From: Candidatus Cloacimonadota bacterium
Lineage (GTDB): Bacteria; Cloacimonadota; Cloacimonadia; Cloacimonadales; TCS61
Direction: 5' to 3'
DNA length: 43,755 nucleotides
NCBI GenBank assembly: GCA_030445745.1
Contig: JASUTE010000013.1
Coordinates: 1 to 43,755, forward strand
Shown: piece after piece, positions 1-7,784 of the stretch
Numbering within the stretch: position 1 is the stretch's first letter
Layout of the letters: every line of letters begins with the position of its first letter
Translations under genes and position numbers: made by a program
Notes under the pieces: model-generated
Told to the model about the DNA's origin: nothing
The model's input: the letters and a program-made list of their open reading frames with translations, nothing else
Databases searched by the model: none

Positions 1-1
1 T

Positions 2-169
2 TCCGATTTTGACTTAGCTAAGATCCAGGCTTTTTGTAAAGAAAACGAGATCGAATTTGATGAAAACGATGGCCCTGGCAAGTTGATCGAAGAAATTTTC
101 TCCGAAAAAGTAGAAGCGAAGCTTATTCAGGACTACGAGGAGATTCACAAACTTGGCGCATTAAAATGA
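2..169 (+). pseudogene. lysyl-tRNA synthetase-like fragment, 3' end only
   Basis: An open frame enters from the left edge and ends at TGA 167-169 (55 residues visible). The stretch GPGKLIEEIFSEKVEAKLIQ resembles the class II lysyl-tRNA synthetase segment that normally continues as PTFxTDYP and then through motif 3. Here the similarity stops after LIQ; the frame adds only DYEEIHKLGALK and ends. About 150 C-terminal residues, including motif 3 (ATP-binding arginine), would be missing, so a functional synthetase is unlikely if the match is right. It could be a truncated gene, a rearrangement junction, or a different protein sharing this segment. The upstream part lies outside the window. Confidence 0.45.
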
Positions 170-521
170 AAAGCATTTGAAAAAATAAAAAAAGGTATGC
201 AGCTAATTTGATAGTTTTCACAAACCACGAATTTTTAGGAATTTTTTGAAACCTGAGAAGTAAAAGATAGAGTTTAACCTAAAAATTACATTTGAAAAAA
301 CAATAAATATTTTGAAAAATGCTAAAGATGCCCTTTTAGAAAAAATAGTCGTGAGAGCACAAATATAAGTATAAAAACTATACTGGAAGTGCAAAATTTA
401 GAAAAAGGCGCTTGTTTTACTTTAGTTTTCTAATTTTCAAATATATTTTTTTTGACATTCTTGAGCTTATTAGCAATCTATACCTTGAAATTAAAACTTA
501 AAAGAAGCGGGGAGTAATAAA
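170..521. other. AT-rich gene-free stretch
   Basis: No open frame of coding character, no tRNA-like fold and no further lysyl-tRNA synthetase similarity is visible in either strand. The only interpretable element is a possible promoter near its right end, listed separately. The composition (long A and T runs) fits decayed or purely regulatory DNA. Confidence 0.5.
452..484 (+). promoter_or_regulatory. possible promoter of the papain-like protease gene
   Basis: A perfect -35 hexamer TTGACA lies at 452-457. A -10 is less clear: TCTATA at 477-482 gives a 19-base spacer and AATCTA at 475-480 a 17-base spacer. The start codon follows about 40 bases downstream, with a GGGGAG ribosome binding site at 509-514. 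Only the -35 is convincing. Confidence 0.35.
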
Positions 522-2681
522 ATGAAAAAAACAATTTTAGTACTAAGTATAGTAATAACCTTAGGTCTTATGGCCAATCCTCCAGCAACTTTCGACCTGC
601 GCGACTATGATGGCCAGAATTTTGTAACATCTGTTAAGTCTCAGCAAGGAGGAACCTGTTGGACTTTTGGTTCTATGGCAGCTATGGAAGGTAATTTGCT
701 TATGAATGGGAATTGGGCAGCTGCTGGAGAAGAAGGTGAACCTGATTTAGCTGAATATCACCTGGATTGGTGGAACGGGTTTAACCAGCACAACAATGAC
801 GACTTGCAGCCGCCTACGGGAAGCGGTCTCACCGTTCATCAAGGGGGAGACTATCAAGTTGCCTCTGCCTATATTTCGCGCGGGGAAGGCGCTGTTCGGA
901 ATATCGATGGCCAGTCCTACGACTCTCCCCCAGCCAGAAATTCCGGTAACTACCACCACTATTATGCTGGCAATATTGAATGGTATACTGTCGGTGAAAA
1001 TTTGGGAAATATCGATTTGATTAAGAATAAAGTTATGGAATTTGGTGTGATGGGAACCTGCATGTGCTACGATAACCAGTTTATGTGGGGGAATATTCAT
1101 TATCAGCCACCCAGCAGTAATTTGGAGCCCAATCATGCTATTGCCATTGTAGGCTGGGATGATAGCAAAATAACGCAAGCTTCAGAACCAGGTGCTTGGC
1201 TATGTAAGAATAGTTGGGGAGAAAGCTGGGGAGATGACGGATATTTCTGGATTTCCTATTATGATAAACATGCAGGTCATCATCCAGAAATGGGTGCAGT
1301 TTCCTTTCAAAATGTGCAGCCGATGCCTTATGATAAAATTTATTATTACGACTACCATGGCTGGCGTTCCTCGTTAGATGATGTTTTAGTGGCTATGAAC
1401 GCTTTTACAGCAGAAAAAGATGAAAGCTTGTGCGCTGTGAGTTTCTTTACATTGGTAGATGAAGAAACCTATATCTTAAAAATATACGATGACTTTGCCG
1501 ATGAACCAACAAATTTGCTTATGGAGCAATCTGACGTTATAGATTATCGAGGAATTCATACTATAGAACTGAATGAAGCCTTGGAACTTACTACTGGTGA
1601 TGATTTTTATGTCCAGCTTACTTTAACTGGTGCCCAGGCTATCGATAGAACTTCGGAAGTGCCAGTGTTGCTGGGAGCAAAATACAGAACTACTGTAGAA
1701 TCTAGTGCAGCAGCTGGAGAAAGCTACTATTTAGATAATGGAACTTGGCATGACTTGCAAGATTATGAATTTGATAATTCAGATTGGAACGGAACAGCTA
1801 ACTTCTGCATAAAAGCTCTAACAAATCGCGAAATAACTTCTATGACTCCTCCTTCCAATTTGAATGCCGAAATAGAAAACTTAGTTAATGTACAACTGAA
1901 TTGGGAAATAATGCCCCAGCGTAATTTAGATGCGTTCCGAATATATAGAAATGATGAGTTTTTAACTGAATTAGAGGTAGGGCCTTGGATGCCTACAGGC
2001 TATTTAGATGAAAACTTGCAAGAAGGAACTTATAGCTACTATGTAACTGCTATTTACAATGAGGGAGAATCTGCAGCTTCCCAAACAGCAGAGGTAGAAA
2101 TATCGCTGCCAGTTCCTTACAGCCTTAGCGCTACTATAATGGGAGAAAATATTATTCTACAGTGGCAAGCACCAGAATTGGATAAAAATATCTATATTGA
2201 TCACTATAATTTATATAGAAATGATGAAGTAATTGCAGAAGTAGGGCAAACTTGGTATCTGGATGCCAGTGTTCCAGAAGAAAACTTGAGCTACTATGTA
2301 ACAGCTGTTTATAGGGATGGCGAAGAATATAGTTCTGAATCTGCGCCTTCCAATATAGTGAATATAGATATGACAGCTAACAATAATGGCCTTCCTAGCC
2401 AAAAAACAGCCTTACTGGGCAATTTCCCTAATCCTTTTAATCCTAATACAAATATTCAATTTTACTTAGCACAACCCACTTCCCAAGCTTGTGTAAAAAT
2501 TTATAACATAAAAGGAGAATTGATAAAAGAATTTCCTAATTCCAACTATCCAAAGGGATTAAATAGCATTGTTTGGAATGGAATTGACATAAACGGTAAT
2601 AAAGTGGCCAGTGGGGTCTATTATTATCTTTTCCAAACACAGAATTACAGCAAAAGTGGTAAGATGCTTTTGCTGAAATAG
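522..2681 (+). CDS. secreted papain-family (C1A) cysteine protease with sorting domain
   Basis: A 719-residue exported protease. Residues 1-18 form a signal peptide. The peptidase domain starts almost at once: oxyanion Gln41/42, nucleophile Cys46 in GGTCWTFG, His205 in NHAIAIVGW and Asn230 in [14 protein letters not shown] complete a C1A catalytic set. No I29-type inhibitory propeptide separates the signal peptide from the enzyme, unlike most papain zymogens. Two fibronectin-III-like beta domains follow (about 435-520 and 527-615). The last ~85 residues begin NFPNPFNP and end in KMLLLK, the FlgD-like/type IX C-terminal sorting pattern, so cell-surface or extracellular protein degradation is the likely role. 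The GGGGAG site 8-13 bases upstream supports this ATG. A terminator follows, so it appears monocistronic. Confidence 0.88.
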   Translation: MKKTILVLSIVITLGLMANPPATFDLRDYDGQNFVTSVKSQQGGTCWTFGSMAAMEGNLLMNGNWAAAGEEGEPDLAEYHLDWWNGFNQHNNDDLQPPTGSGLTVHQGGDYQVASAYISRGEGAVRNIDGQSYDSPPARNSGNYHHYYAGNIEWYTVGENLGNIDLIKNKVMEFGVMGTCMCYDNQFMWGNIHYQPPSSNLEPNHAIAIVGWDDSKITQASEPGAWLCKNSWGESWGDDGYFWISYYDKHAGHHPEMGAVSFQNVQPMPYDKIYYYDYHGWRSSLDDVLVAMNAFTAEKDESLCAVSFFTLVDEETYILKIYDDFADEPTNLLMEQSDVIDYRGIHTIELNEALELTTGDDFYVQLTLTGAQAIDRTSEVPVLLGAKYRTTVESSAAAGESYYLDNGTWHDLQDYEFDNSDWNGTANFCIKALTNREITSMTPPSNLNAEIENLVNVQLNWEIMPQRNLDAFRIYRNDEFLTELEVGPWMPTGYLDENLQEGTYSYYVTAIYNEGESAASQTAEVEISLPVPYSLSATIMGENIILQWQAPELDKNIYIDHYNLYRNDEVIAEVGQTWYLDASVPEENLSYYVTAVYRDGEEYSSESAPSNIVNIDMTANNNGLPSQKTALLGNFPNPFNPNTNIQFYLAQPTSQACVKIYNIKGELIKEFPNSNYPKGLNSIVWNGIDINGNKVASGVYYYLFQTQNYSKSGKMLLLK

Positions 2682-2701
2682 GATCATAAATCCCACACGA
2701 T

Positions 2702-2735
2702 GAGGACGGTCTACTCCAGGTCGTCTTCTTTTTTT
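2702..2735 (+). terminator. rho-independent terminator after the protease gene
   Basis: GAGGACG (2702-2708) pairs with CGTCTTC (2722-2728), seven pairs with one G-T, around a 13-base loop, and runs directly into seven T residues (2729-2735). It begins 20 bases after the protease stop codon and isolates that gene from the DUF47 gene downstream. Confidence 0.7.
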
Positions 2736-2809
2736 ATTCCAACAAAAACCTTGACTTTACAGCTGCCTTTCGCCAGATAAAATTTGTGCTTTATCAAGGA
2801 GGTTAATTT

Positions 2810-3463
2810 ATGAGTTCAGTTTTTAGTGACAAAACCATCGCTTTGGAAACGGAAGTAGAGAACTATTTGAATACTATAAGCGATGCTGCACTGATTTTTT
2901 TGGAAGGTGTAAAAGCCTATTTGCGAGGGAAAAAAGATAGGTTTGAAGAGTACTATGAAGAGATAAAAAAAACTGAATCACAAGCAGATGATACCCGCCG
3001 AGAAATAAAGCAACAGCTCTACACTTACATGCTTATTCCGGAATCTCGTGGGGATGTTTTGGGGCTATTGGAAACTCTGGACGATGTGGTGGATATGTCC
3101 GAAAAAGTTTTACAACAATTTTCAATAGAGAAACCGGAGATACCCACTGAACTGATTGAATATTTCCAAGAGCTTACTGAACTAAGTTCCAAATGCGTGG
3201 AACAACTGGTAAAAGCTTCTCGTGCTTTTTTTAAAGAGATAAAAATGGTTAACGAATATGTGAATAAAGTTCATTTCTACGAGCATGAAGCCGATAAAGT
3301 GGAAGAACGCCTCAAGCGTAAAGCATTCCAATCTGGAATAATTGAAAAATTTAGTTATAGAGTAAACATGCGCTATTTTGCTGAAAAGATAGCTAAAGTT
3401 TCCGATATAGCCGAAGAAGTAGCTGAACGACTCTCGGTTTATGCTATTAAACGAAAGTTGTAA
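2810..3463 (+). CDS. DUF47/PhoU-like protein
   Basis: A 217-residue, almost entirely helical protein of the DUF47 (TIGR00153, PhoU-related) family. It has the family features: an early long helix (ISDAALIFLEGVKAYL), a central LLETLDDVVDMSE stretch and a basic ANKI-like end region with YAEKIAKVSDIAEEVAERL-type heptads. In other bacteria such genes sit beside a Pit low-affinity phosphate/metal transporter and probably modulate it; no pit gene is present in this window. Start ATG has a strong AAGGAGG site 6-8 bases upstream. Only 12 bases separate it from the permease gene that follows, so the two are probably co-transcribed. Family call is firm, role is inferred. Confidence 0.8.
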   Translation: MSSVFSDKTIALETEVENYLNTISDAALIFLEGVKAYLRGKKDRFEEYYEEIKKTESQADDTRREIKQQLYTYMLIPESRGDVLGLLETLDDVVDMSEKVLQQFSIEKPEIPTELIEYFQELTELSSKCVEQLVKASRAFFKEIKMVNEYVNKVHFYEHEADKVEERLKRKAFQSGIIEKFSYRVNMRYFAEKIAKVSDIAEEVAERLSVYAIKRKL

Positions 3464-3475
3464 GGGGAAAAAATA

Positions 3476-4699
3476 GTGCTCGGAAATTTATTCCACTACA
3501 AATTAGCTTTGCGCTATCTTAGGGGACGCCATAAGCTGCTGTTTACTTTTCCTAACCTGCTTTCACTGTTAGGAATTATCATCGGAGTGTTTTCATTGTT
3601 GGTGGTCTCCTCGGTAATGAACGGTATGGCTGCCGATATGCAGCAGCGAGTTCTGGCTTCGCAAGCCGAAATAAAAGTTTATCAAAAAAATTATGAACCT
3701 ATTCAGAATTCCACTGAATTGATAGAAAAAATAGAACAAAATGAGTCTGTGAAAGCTGCTTCTGCCGTAAACGAGATGGAACTATTACTCCAAAACAAAA
3801 ATAGCATTACCTCTACTGTTTGTTATGGAATCGATCTACACAAACACAATCAAATAACCGGTCTGAACGATAAGATGCGAATTGGTGCACCTGATGTTAC
3901 CAGCTTTCAGAATGGAATTATTATGGGGCTGGATATGTCCTTGACCTTAAATGTTACAGTAGGTGAGTATGTTCGGGTAACTTCGCCGGTAGGAAAGCGA
4001 GCTACTCCGTTTGGCCTGCTTCCTAAAACCAAAAAATTAAAAGTGGTAGGAATATTTATCTCGGGGTTACCGCAATACGACAGAGCTATCAGCTATGTTT
4101 CTCTGCAAAATTCGCATTTTTTTTCGGAAACAGCTGGTGTTTCGCAGATCGAGGTGAAAACTAAGGATGGAATAAGCTCGCAAAAAGTAGATAAACAACT
4201 GCAACGAAGCTTGGGAGAAAATTATGTGGTAGAAGACTGGAGCGAATTCGAGGCTAATCTGTTCAATGCTATAAAGATGGAAAAAGCTGTCATGTTCATC
4301 GTGTTGGCGCTGATGATATTGCTGGCTGCTTTCAATATGAGTGGAAATTATATCAAACTGGTAGCGGAAAAGCGGGTTGAAATTGGAGTACTGAAGGCCA
4401 TGGGAGCTAGCGATAGAGATGTAGTTAAGATCTTTGTAAATATCGGGGCAATTATCGGAATTTTGGGAACGCTTATCGGCTTATTTTTAGCTGGGGTGGT
4501 CATATTTTTGCAGGCTAAGTTCCAAATTGTGCAAATTCCTGTTTCCGGATTTCCTATGGCAGGTCTGCCGGTAGCTGTAAGATGGAGTGATTTCGTGCTG
4601 GTGCCAGTTATAGCAATTATTATCAGCTTTTTAGCAACCTTAAATCCTGCTGGGAAGACTGCTAAGATCGATCCTATTAAAACTATCCGAGATAACTAA
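3476..4699 (+). CDS. ABC transporter permease, LolC/LolE type
   Basis: A 407-residue inner-membrane permease with the LolC/E layout: a cytoplasmic N-terminus (LALRYLRGRHK), a first membrane helix near residues 25-47, a large periplasmic domain to about residue 260, then three closely spaced helices and a C-terminus ending NPAGKTAKIDPIKTIRDN, the FtsX/MacB-like signature. LolC/E proteins release lipoproteins from the inner membrane to the LolA carrier with the LolD ATPase; no LolD or LolA is next to it, so a MacB-like exporter is possible. It starts at GTG after AGGGGA. It converges on the next gene and shares a 4-base overlap with it (stop codons at 4696-4699). Confidence 0.82.
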   Translation: MLGNLFHYKLALRYLRGRHKLLFTFPNLLSLLGIIIGVFSLLVVSSVMNGMAADMQQRVLASQAEIKVYQKNYEPIQNSTELIEKIEQNESVKAASAVNEMELLLQNKNSITSTVCYGIDLHKHNQITGLNDKMRIGAPDVTSFQNGIIMGLDMSLTLNVTVGEYVRVTSPVGKRATPFGLLPKTKKLKVVGIFISGLPQYDRAISYVSLQNSHFFSETAGVSQIEVKTKDGISSQKVDKQLQRSLGENYVVEDWSEFEANLFNAIKMEKAVMFIVLALMILLAAFNMSGNYIKLVAEKRVEIGVLKAMGASDRDVVKIFVNIGAIIGILGTLIGLFLAGVVIFLQAKFQIVQIPVSGFPMAGLPVAVRWSDFVLVPVIAIIISFLATLNPAGKTAKIDPIKTIRDN

Positions 4700-7119
4700 T
4701 TTCGCTTGCTAAAATACTTTTTTACCAGTGTTCTTACCAAAAATGAATCATCATCTTGCATCTGTTTCAATAGTTTATCAGCCTTTATTTTCTTTAGACT
4801 GCGAGCGGTGATAAAACGCAGTTTTTCACTGGATGAGTTAATGTAGTCTGCCAGAATTTCTCGGCTACGCTTGTTATTAAATTCTCCCAAAGCTCCCAAA
4901 ACCGTTGCGGTATATTTGTTTTGTGCCAAAAAATTGGCAAAATCATCCAAATAAAGCGAATCTTGCACAGTAGCGATCAGGTTAATAGCATTTTTTACCC
5001 ACAAGCTGTCGGAGTGCAGCAACGCTTTTGGGAAGTAGCTGCGCATAATTTCCGATTTTTTTGTAAAGTCTTCCACAGCGCGATATTCCAAACCACTTTT
5101 AGTGCCAAATTTTTGTTCAAAAATATATTCAGCCGCTTCTGGTTCCTTTTTAAAGAGTAACTCACGTGCTTTTTGCACCCGATTTTTATTGGAACCTACA
5201 TTCCACTCAGCTGCTATGGAAAATAGCTCTTCTATACTGCTGTTTTCATCAAAATCCATAGTTGCTATATCTGTGGAATCGGGTTTTTGCTCATCGTCTT
5301 TTTGTGATGTGCTCAAAGAATCCACACCTAATCCGAAATCGCCATTTTGCCAATTTTTGTCGTTCCCTAGCTCGCTATTGGAATATACATCTTTACCGCC
5401 GCTATCTACGAAAATACCAATACTACCGCTGTCGCGTGCTCCACGAGCATAGCCATAATTGCTGGCCGATTTTTTCTGATACAAATCGGCGCCGGCTCTG
5501 TCCCAAAATATGCCTACAGAATTGGTAAGTCCAATGCCATTTCCGCCTTCCACGCTATAGCGGTCGTCGCCTTGGTTTTCTATGAAAAAGCCTACAGCGT
5601 AATCGTGGCCAGCACCTTGGCCAGGCCCATGTTTAGAGTAATAGTGATCTGCGCCGGCTAGATCTGCCAAAAGTCCACCTGCCAGGTGAATACCGCTGCC
5701 TTGCGGATAATAAACAGCATCGTAAAAATCGTTGCCGTCATCTTCCAGCAGCATTCCCAAGGCATACCAGTAGGCTACTCCCTGTGCGTAAACTCCACCT
5801 TGGTAATTATCGTTGCCGGCCTTATCGTGCAAAATTCCCACTCCACCGGCTAAATCGGGGCGCAGGCCAAAACCAAATCCTTGGGAAAGACTACGGTAGT
5901 CGAGGGGGGCCAAAGGTTCGTGCAGATACTTTCCACCTGCCAAATAGCTGTCTGAACCTGCTTCGTCATACAACAGGGCTGTGGCCATGGTGCTGGCAAA
6001 ACCCTGACCGTATTCTGTGCAGCTGTAAATGTCATTGCCCTGGAAATCGGCAAAATATGTTGTTCCCCATGTAGCAGCCGCCAGGCTATGCAGGCCGGCA
6101 GTATAGATATCATCGCCAACAGCATCTAAATGGATGTAGCTGCCAAAACTGGCACATAACGAGAAATCATCGCCATTATAATAATCGTTACCGGCAAGAT
6201 CGGTATGAATAGCTAAGCCAAACTGGGCAAACAGCAGCTCACCAATTTCTGTTCCCTGGTAAATGTCGTTGCCAGCACCATCTAGATGCCAAAAATAGGG
6301 ATTGCTGCGAGCTGTAGCTAGTTTACCAGTGTATTTATCATCGCCAGCTGGGTCCAAAATAAAGGCATATTGCTGTTTATAATTGTCGTTTAGGTTACTA
6401 CCAATGTGCAGCAGTCCCCACTTTGTCCTTTTGGTTAGTGGCATATCGTAATTTAGCTGTTCATAATTTTCTTGCAGCACGCTAAAACCAGCGTAAAAAC
6501 ATTTTTGTGCCAGCAGCAGTTGTGGAAAATCTATCTTTTCCAAAATTGGGATAAAATCTTCTATTTGGCTCTCGGTAAACTGTTTGATGTTGTTCTTTTC
6601 GTAAAATTGCTCGTATTTCAAGCTGTCCTGCGGCTCCTGCCACATAGAAAAGCTAAGATATTCCAACTTTTGCATTTCCTGAGGTGAAAGGGCTTGCCAC
6701 AACTTTTGGTAGTAGCTGTCGGTGGTTTCCCATACCAATTCTACATAGGAAAACAGGTCGTACTGCGTTTTTACATTTTGCTGCCAGTAAGCCTGAAATT
6801 CGGCTGTGTAGGAATGGGAATTAGAAGAAGTTGAATAAATATCCTGGCAGATGAGCTGGAACTTATTAAAATTGCTGGAATTATTCCTAACTTTTTCGGC
6901 AAATTTAGGAAAATAGAGCGGATTCTGTAAAACTTCTAACACGGGAGCTAGTTTAAACTTGGTAGCGCTACTCCAGTCTTTGAGAAAATTCAAAGAATTG
7001 GCTCGCAGCCCATTCTTTTGCAGGATATCCAAGATAACTTCATCATCTTGCGGCTGCCAAATCTGGCTGTTTACGATTATTGGTAAAATTATTAGGAAAA
7101 GTAGGATAATTTTTTTCAT
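4696..7119 (-). CDS. large secreted protein with twelve DxxGxDxY-type repeats
   Basis: An 807-residue protein of no family I recognise. Residues 1-18 are a signal peptide. Residues 19-250 are mixed and Tyr/Gln rich. From about 255 to 582 there are twelve copies of a motif close to (L/F)xDxxGxDxYxxG, for example LDPAGDDKYTG at 255, TDLAGNDYYNG, HDKAGNDNYQG and VDSGGKDVYSN near 571, spaced about 20-45 residues with Gly/Ala-rich beta-prone linkers. Residues 583-640 are Asp/Ser-rich and the last ~170 residues are helical with a HEAT-like pair (REILADYINS, LRFITARSLKKI). The repeat suggests a beta-helix or solenoid with a carboxylate ladder, resembling but not matching RTX calcium-binding nonapeptides. 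It is translationally coupled to the upstream DUF2905 gene (ATGA overlap at 7116-7119). Confidence 0.75.
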   Translation of the reverse strand: MKKIILLFLIILPIIVNSQIWQPQDDEVILDILQKNGLRANSLNFLKDWSSATKFKLAPVLEVLQNPLYFPKFAEKVRNNSSNFNKFQLICQDIYSTSSNSHSYTAEFQAYWQQNVKTQYDLFSYVELVWETTDSYYQKLWQALSPQEMQKLEYLSFSMWQEPQDSLKYEQFYEKNNIKQFTESQIEDFIPILEKIDFPQLLLAQKCFYAGFSVLQENYEQLNYDMPLTKRTKWGLLHIGSNLNDNYKQQYAFILDPAGDDKYTGKLATARSNPYFWHLDGAGNDIYQGTEIGELLFAQFGLAIHTDLAGNDYYNGDDFSLCASFGSYIHLDAVGDDIYTAGLHSLAAATWGTTYFADFQGNDIYSCTEYGQGFASTMATALLYDEAGSDSYLAGGKYLHEPLAPLDYRSLSQGFGFGLRPDLAGGVGILHDKAGNDNYQGGVYAQGVAYWYALGMLLEDDGNDFYDAVYYPQGSGIHLAGGLLADLAGADHYYSKHGPGQGAGHDYAVGFFIENQGDDRYSVEGGNGIGLTNSVGIFWDRAGADLYQKKSASNYGYARGARDSGSIGIFVDSGGKDVYSNSELGNDKNWQNGDFGLGVDSLSTSQKDDEQKPDSTDIATMDFDENSSIEELFSIAAEWNVGSNKNRVQKARELLFKKEPEAAEYIFEQKFGTKSGLEYRAVEDFTKKSEIMRSYFPKALLHSDSLWVKNAINLIATVQDSLYLDDFANFLAQNKYTATVLGALGEFNNKRSREILADYINSSSEKLRFITARSLKKIKADKLLKQMQDDDSFLVRTLVKKYFSKRN

Positions 7120-7322
7120 TTTTTAAAAATATTGAACAGTATCGAAAGAACTATGCTAATAATAATTGCAGTGGTAATGGGAACATAGATGCTAAAATTC
7201 TCTTTTTGGATATGAATATCACCGGGTAATTTCCCTAGATATTTCCGAATAGTGGGATTTAGCAATAAAATTCCCACTATAATTAAGATTACACCAACAA
7301 TTATGAGTGTTTTCCCAAGCAT
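7116..7322 (-). CDS. DUF2905 family small membrane protein
   Basis: A 68-residue two-helix membrane protein. It opens MLGKTLIIVGVILIIVGILL, has the DUF2905 centre LGKLPGDIHIQKENFSIYVP and a second helix TTAIIISIVLSILFNIF. I chose the ATG at 7320-7322 because family members start with this helix; the open frame extends further to a TTG at 7365-7367, but the added 15 residues are not family-like. No strong ribosome binding site precedes either start. The stop overlaps the start of the repeat protein downstream (ATGA), so the two are probably co-translated. The function of DUF2905 is unknown. Confidence 0.75.
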   Translation of the reverse strand: MLGKTLIIVGVILIIVGILLLNPTIRKYLGKLPGDIHIQKENFSIYVPITTAIIISIVLSILFNIFKK

Positions 7323-7367
7323 TATTTCAATAGCTGCATCTTTCCAGTGGCTTTTTGTTGCCTTCAA

Positions 7368-7784
7368 TTATTTAGCACCTCAAAGTAGATACCAGAAGCC
7401 ACCTATTCTCCAGTATCATACTTTCAGTGCAAAATTTTTTTTCCAAAAATATGAATATGCCGATTTTGTAAAGTAAAATCGTGTGCAAGAAGAAGATAGA
7501 TAAATTTTGCTATGATGGCTTTTTTCTATATTGTTGCAAATTTTACTATTGATATTTATAATTTAGCAATTATTTATCTGCAACTATTTTTTAAGAAATT
7601 CTTTGACGTTATTTTTACAATAACTATTTTTCGCTATGAGAGGACTGTGATTGATAAATGTCGCAGAAAATGCGGGATGTTAGAGGAGTGTAGTGTATGT
7701 GTAGCTCAGGAAATCACGGTTCTGACTATTTTTTAGTTGGCAATCGTGAGGGGGGAATAATTTTAATAAATTGAGGAGTAGAAA
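7368..7784. other. gene-free stretch upstream of the propeller protein
   Basis: This 417-base region separates the leftward DUF2905 gene from the rightward propeller gene. An extended -10 sequence TGCTATGAT at 7508-7516 could start a long leader for the rightward gene, but no good -35 precedes it. Open frames here have no protein-like composition. I see no RNA fold, repeat or mobile element. Confidence 0.4.

Noticed and set aside
747-1178. 143-codon minus-strand frame inside the protease gene.
   Set aside because: It lies opposite the catalytic domain with all active-site residues in the plus frame; no ribosome binding site.
5850-6125. Minus-strand 91-codon frame within the repeat protein.
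   Set aside because: Alternative-frame shadow of the repeat region on the same strand; the repeats themselves cause its length.
5404-6357. The repeat region considered as a CRISPR or DNA-level tandem array.
   Set aside because: The repetition is at the protein level with diverged codons and irregular spacing; there are no identical direct repeats with unique spacers anywhere in the window.
7512-7736. 74-codon frame in the gap before the propeller gene.
   Set aside because: Low-complexity Ile/Phe-rich translation, no ribosome binding site and no similarity recognised; probably noncoding.
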